This document shows, in pieces, positions 14,007 to 15,982 of a stretch of DNA of 15,982 nucleotides (position 1 is the stretch's first letter; the number at the start of each line of letters is the position of its first letter). The notes beneath the pieces were generated by a model that was not told the origin of the DNA, ran no database searches, and saw only the letters and a list, made by a program, of their open reading frames with translations. The translations under genes and the position numbers were made by a program. Source of the stretch: an uncultured Flavobacteriales bacterium. Lineage in GTDB: Bacteria; Bacteroidota; Bacteroidia; Flavobacteriales_D; Crocinitomicaceae. The DNA is taken from positions 1 through 15,982 of the forward strand of contig CAIUKX010000002.1 of assembly GCA_903899795.1 (NCBI GenBank). Direction: 5' to 3'.

Positions 14007-15982
14007 TTAAGGAACAATCTCAGTAGTCATAATCAGGCGTAGTTCACCTTCCTGATCCTTTACTTTCACATGGATGGATTTCACCACTTGACCGTCGTAA
14101 CCTTTTGAATCAAATGTCATGCGGACAGAAGTAGATTCTCCAGCTTCAAGGTGTTTCTTTTCTATTTTGGCAGTATTGCAGGGACAAGGAATTGTTTTTT
14201 CATTGAAATCTTCCAAATCAATAGCTTTCTTTCCTGTATTGGTGATCGTATACGTGCGCTCGATTACATCTCCAGGTTTGATTCGTCCGGCATCCATAAC
14301 CTGTTTTGAAGTCGCCAAAGTTATGATCTTCTCTTCATCTTTTAAATCATGGCTCAATGTATCCATGTAATTCACACTTTGAATTTCAATTTTTCGTTCG
14401 ATCCCTGCAGATCTGGAATAAATGGAGTTTTTTAAATCATTCGGATTATCACTCGTTAATTTATTGGCTGTATATTCTCCAAAAGGAACTTCAGCAAATT
14501 CAACTTTTCCTCCGTTTGAAGCAGTTCCGTTGATGTAAGGAACAAAAACACCGTTATCAAATTCCGTCAGGTAATTAACCAATGAGCAAATTCTTCGTTT
14601 GGTAAGTTTGACATTGTAGTCTGTTTTAGCAAGTGGACTGGCGAAACCTTTAACCGTGATTCTGATTTTAGCACCTTCTTGTAATTCTTCAAGTAACAAA
14701 TCCCTGAAAAGTTCCAAATCTTTAACTCCCTGATCAACGTATTCGACAAAGAAACTTTCGATATCTTCTTTTGCTTCTTCGGCTCGATCACCTGATAAAC
14801 CGGTTGAATATTCTTTTTTATACTGATCTAACATTTGACGATAGGCCGTATAGCTGTTAATATAATTTAATTTGGTAACTGTATCGTGTGAACGTGGATC
14901 TGGAACGTCGTTATGGAAATAAAAGGTTACGGGCAAACGCTTGTTAAGATCAGCCAATGTTTCTTTGGGTGTTGGTGGAATGATAATTTTCGGTGGTTTT
15001 CCTGAAAAAACATCACTGCAACAGGTTGGATTTTTACTGTATAGAACACCGATTCTGTTACTGGTGACATAGGAAGTATCACCATCACGGAAATAATAGA
15101 TGTCATTAGCTGAACTGTTGATCGGTAGTCCAAGATTGATTGGGTTTTCGAATTGAGTAGTGTATTTAGAGTAAAACACGTCAGATCCTCCAAACCCGTT
15201 GTGCCAGGAAGATGAAAAATAAAGTCTTTTGTTCACTTTATCCCACCAAGGACTTAACTCGTTGTCTATCGAATTGATGGCTTTGACGGATCTTACTTTT
15301 GAATATTGTGTTCCATTTTTAATTACACTGTACCATAAGTCCATTCCGCCTTCAGATCCTGTTCGGTCGGAAGCAAAAAAGAGAACTTCCTGTCCGTCCA
15401 ATTCTCCGATGCAAGGCATTGTTGTATTTACTTTAGGTTCATTTATGATATCTCCCAAAGAATCGATGTTCGACCATTTTCCATTGGCGTAGTTGGCTAC
15501 CATTATTTTACATTTGTAATTGTAGCTTTCATCCATACAACGACTGAAATAAAATCGCTTTCCATCCAGTGAGAATGTACCGTTGCCACTGTTGAATTTT
15601 TCAAAAAATAAATCTTCGATTCGCTTTGATTCTTCAAATTCAGAATTTGTTATTTTTGATGAGTAGAGTCTTGTTTTATAATCTGTAGAATAGACTTCTT
15701 CATCTGTCGGTATGGAATCAGCGCGTAAAGACGAAAAGATAAATTTTCCATCGTGAATGATATGTCCAAACTCTGAATCTTTTGTATTGATGGTTTCAGG
15801 AAGTCGAAAAAATTCAACTTTCGATGTATCCTTGATACCTGATTTTGCCCAAAGACAGGATTCAACTTCCCGTGCTGATTTTTGATAGAGATAACTTTTT
15901 TTATCCTTTAAATATTTTTTCTTACAGCGTTTGAAGGTTTCCATCGCTTCATCGTACTTGCCGTTGTATTTTTGCATCAGCC
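14007..15982 (-). CDS. OmpA-like envelope protein with PD40 propeller and C-terminal DUF1573 domain (N-terminus beyond window)
   Basis: The frame stays open to the window edge. The Met at 15977 is preceded by a Leu codon and sits within a TPR-like helix (YNGKYDEAMETFKRC), so the true start is probably outside; 656 residues are visible from that Met. Domains, numbered from it: a TPR remnant (about 1-45); WD40-like PD40 beta-propeller repeats (about 66-325), seen as DGKFIFSSLRAD, DGKRFYFSR, VLFFASDRTGSEGGMDLWYS, KRLYFSSSWHNGFGGSDVFYS and TSYVTSNRIG; an OmpA-like peptidoglycan-binding domain (about 348-535) with LPVTFYFHNDVPDPR, a helical insert, and GFASPLAKTDYNVKLTKRR; and a DUF1573 immunoglobulin-like domain (about 553-656) with IKPGDVIERTYTITNTGKK, PCPCNTAKIEKK and EAGESTSVRMTF. 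It is probably periplasmic or outer-membrane and anchored to peptidoglycan. TPR-PD40-OmpA proteins are common in Bacteroidota, including PorE-type T9SS components, but a DUF1573 end is not part of PorE as I know it. The role is therefore unknown. It heads the visible minus-strand cluster. Confidence 0.82.
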   Translation of the reverse strand, partial: LMQKYNGKYDEAMETFKRCKKKYLKDKKSYLYQKSAREVESCLWAKSGIKDTSKVEFFRLPETINTKDSEFGHIIHDGKFIFSSLRADSIPTDEEVYSTDYKTRLYSSKITNSEFEESKRIEDLFFEKFNSGNGTFSLDGKRFYFSRCMDESYNYKCKIMVANYANGKWSNIDSLGDIINEPKVNTTMPCIGELDGQEVLFFASDRTGSEGGMDLWYSVIKNGTQYSKVRSVKAINSIDNELSPWWDKVNKRLYFSSSWHNGFGGSDVFYSKYTTQFENPINLGLPINSSANDIYYFRDGDTSYVTSNRIGVLYSKNPTCCSDVFSGKPPKIIIPPTPKETLADLNKRLPVTFYFHNDVPDPRSHDTVTKLNYINSYTAYRQMLDQYKKEYSTGLSGDRAEEAKEDIESFFVEYVDQGVKDLELFRDLLLEELQEGAKIRITVKGFASPLAKTDYNVKLTKRRICSLVNYLTEFDNGVFVPYINGTASNGGKVEFAEVPFGEYTANKLTSDNPNDLKNSIYSRSAGIERKIEIQSVNYMDTLSHDLKDEEKIITLATSKQVMDAGRIKPGDVIERTYTITNTGKKAIDLEDFNEKTIPCPCNTAKIEKKHLEAGESTSVRMTFDSKGYDGQVVKSIHVKVKDQEGELRLIMTTEIVP

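Noticed and set aside
1..15982. tRNA, rRNA, CRISPR array or toxin-antitoxin pair
   Set aside because: No cloverleaf, rRNA segment, regularly spaced repeats or small paired genes were seen; almost all of the DNA is accounted for by the genes listed.

Overview
The window looks like chromosomal DNA of a Bacteroidota bacterium, probably Flavobacteriales and possibly near Crocinitomicaceae/Fluviicola (inference, no database used). The DNA is AT-rich and -7 elements of the Bacteroidota form TAnnTTTG occur. The genes include a TonB-dependent-receptor-type outer-membrane protein with a carboxypeptidase-regulatory-like N-terminus, a PorV/PorQ-family protein, and an OmpA-like protein with PD40 and DUF1573 domains. 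Layout, left to right: (1) 1-60 is the 3' end of a plus-strand gene whose last residues resemble the C-terminus of an IS3-type transposase. A non-coding stretch follows to 392 and carries a possible insertion-sequence end and a weak promoter. (2) 393-9436 is a tight three-gene plus-strand operon with gaps of 22 and 19 bases. It encodes a 1251-residue TonB-dependent-receptor-like protein, a 1393-residue secreted surface protein with a FlgD-like/T9SS-sorting-like C-terminal domain, and a 354-residue PorV/PorQ-family barrel. A strong intrinsic terminator closes it. (3) 9524-10386 is a housekeeping pair, greA and a HIT-family protein, overlapping by ATGA and closed by a second intrinsic terminator. 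(4) 10495-11568 is a secreted SGNH-type hydrolase with a C-terminal PKD domain. (5) 11584-15982, on the minus strand, is a convergent cluster. In transcription order it holds an OmpA/PD40/DUF1573 envelope protein cut by the window edge, then two tandem paralogous multi-pass membrane proteins resembling the heparan-alpha-glucosaminide N-acetyltransferase (DUF1624) family. The most interesting unit is the operon at 393-9436. In the type IX secretion system (T9SS), PorV is the outer-membrane partner that collects cargo by its C-terminal signal. Here a PorV-like protein is encoded directly behind a giant secreted protein with a sorting-domain-like C-terminus and a TonB-receptor-like barrel, and no SusD gene is present. 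I infer a dedicated outer-membrane module in which the barrel and the PorV-like protein anchor, export or assemble the giant protein at the cell surface. This cannot be proven from sequence alone. No tRNA, rRNA, CRISPR array or complete mobile element was seen.
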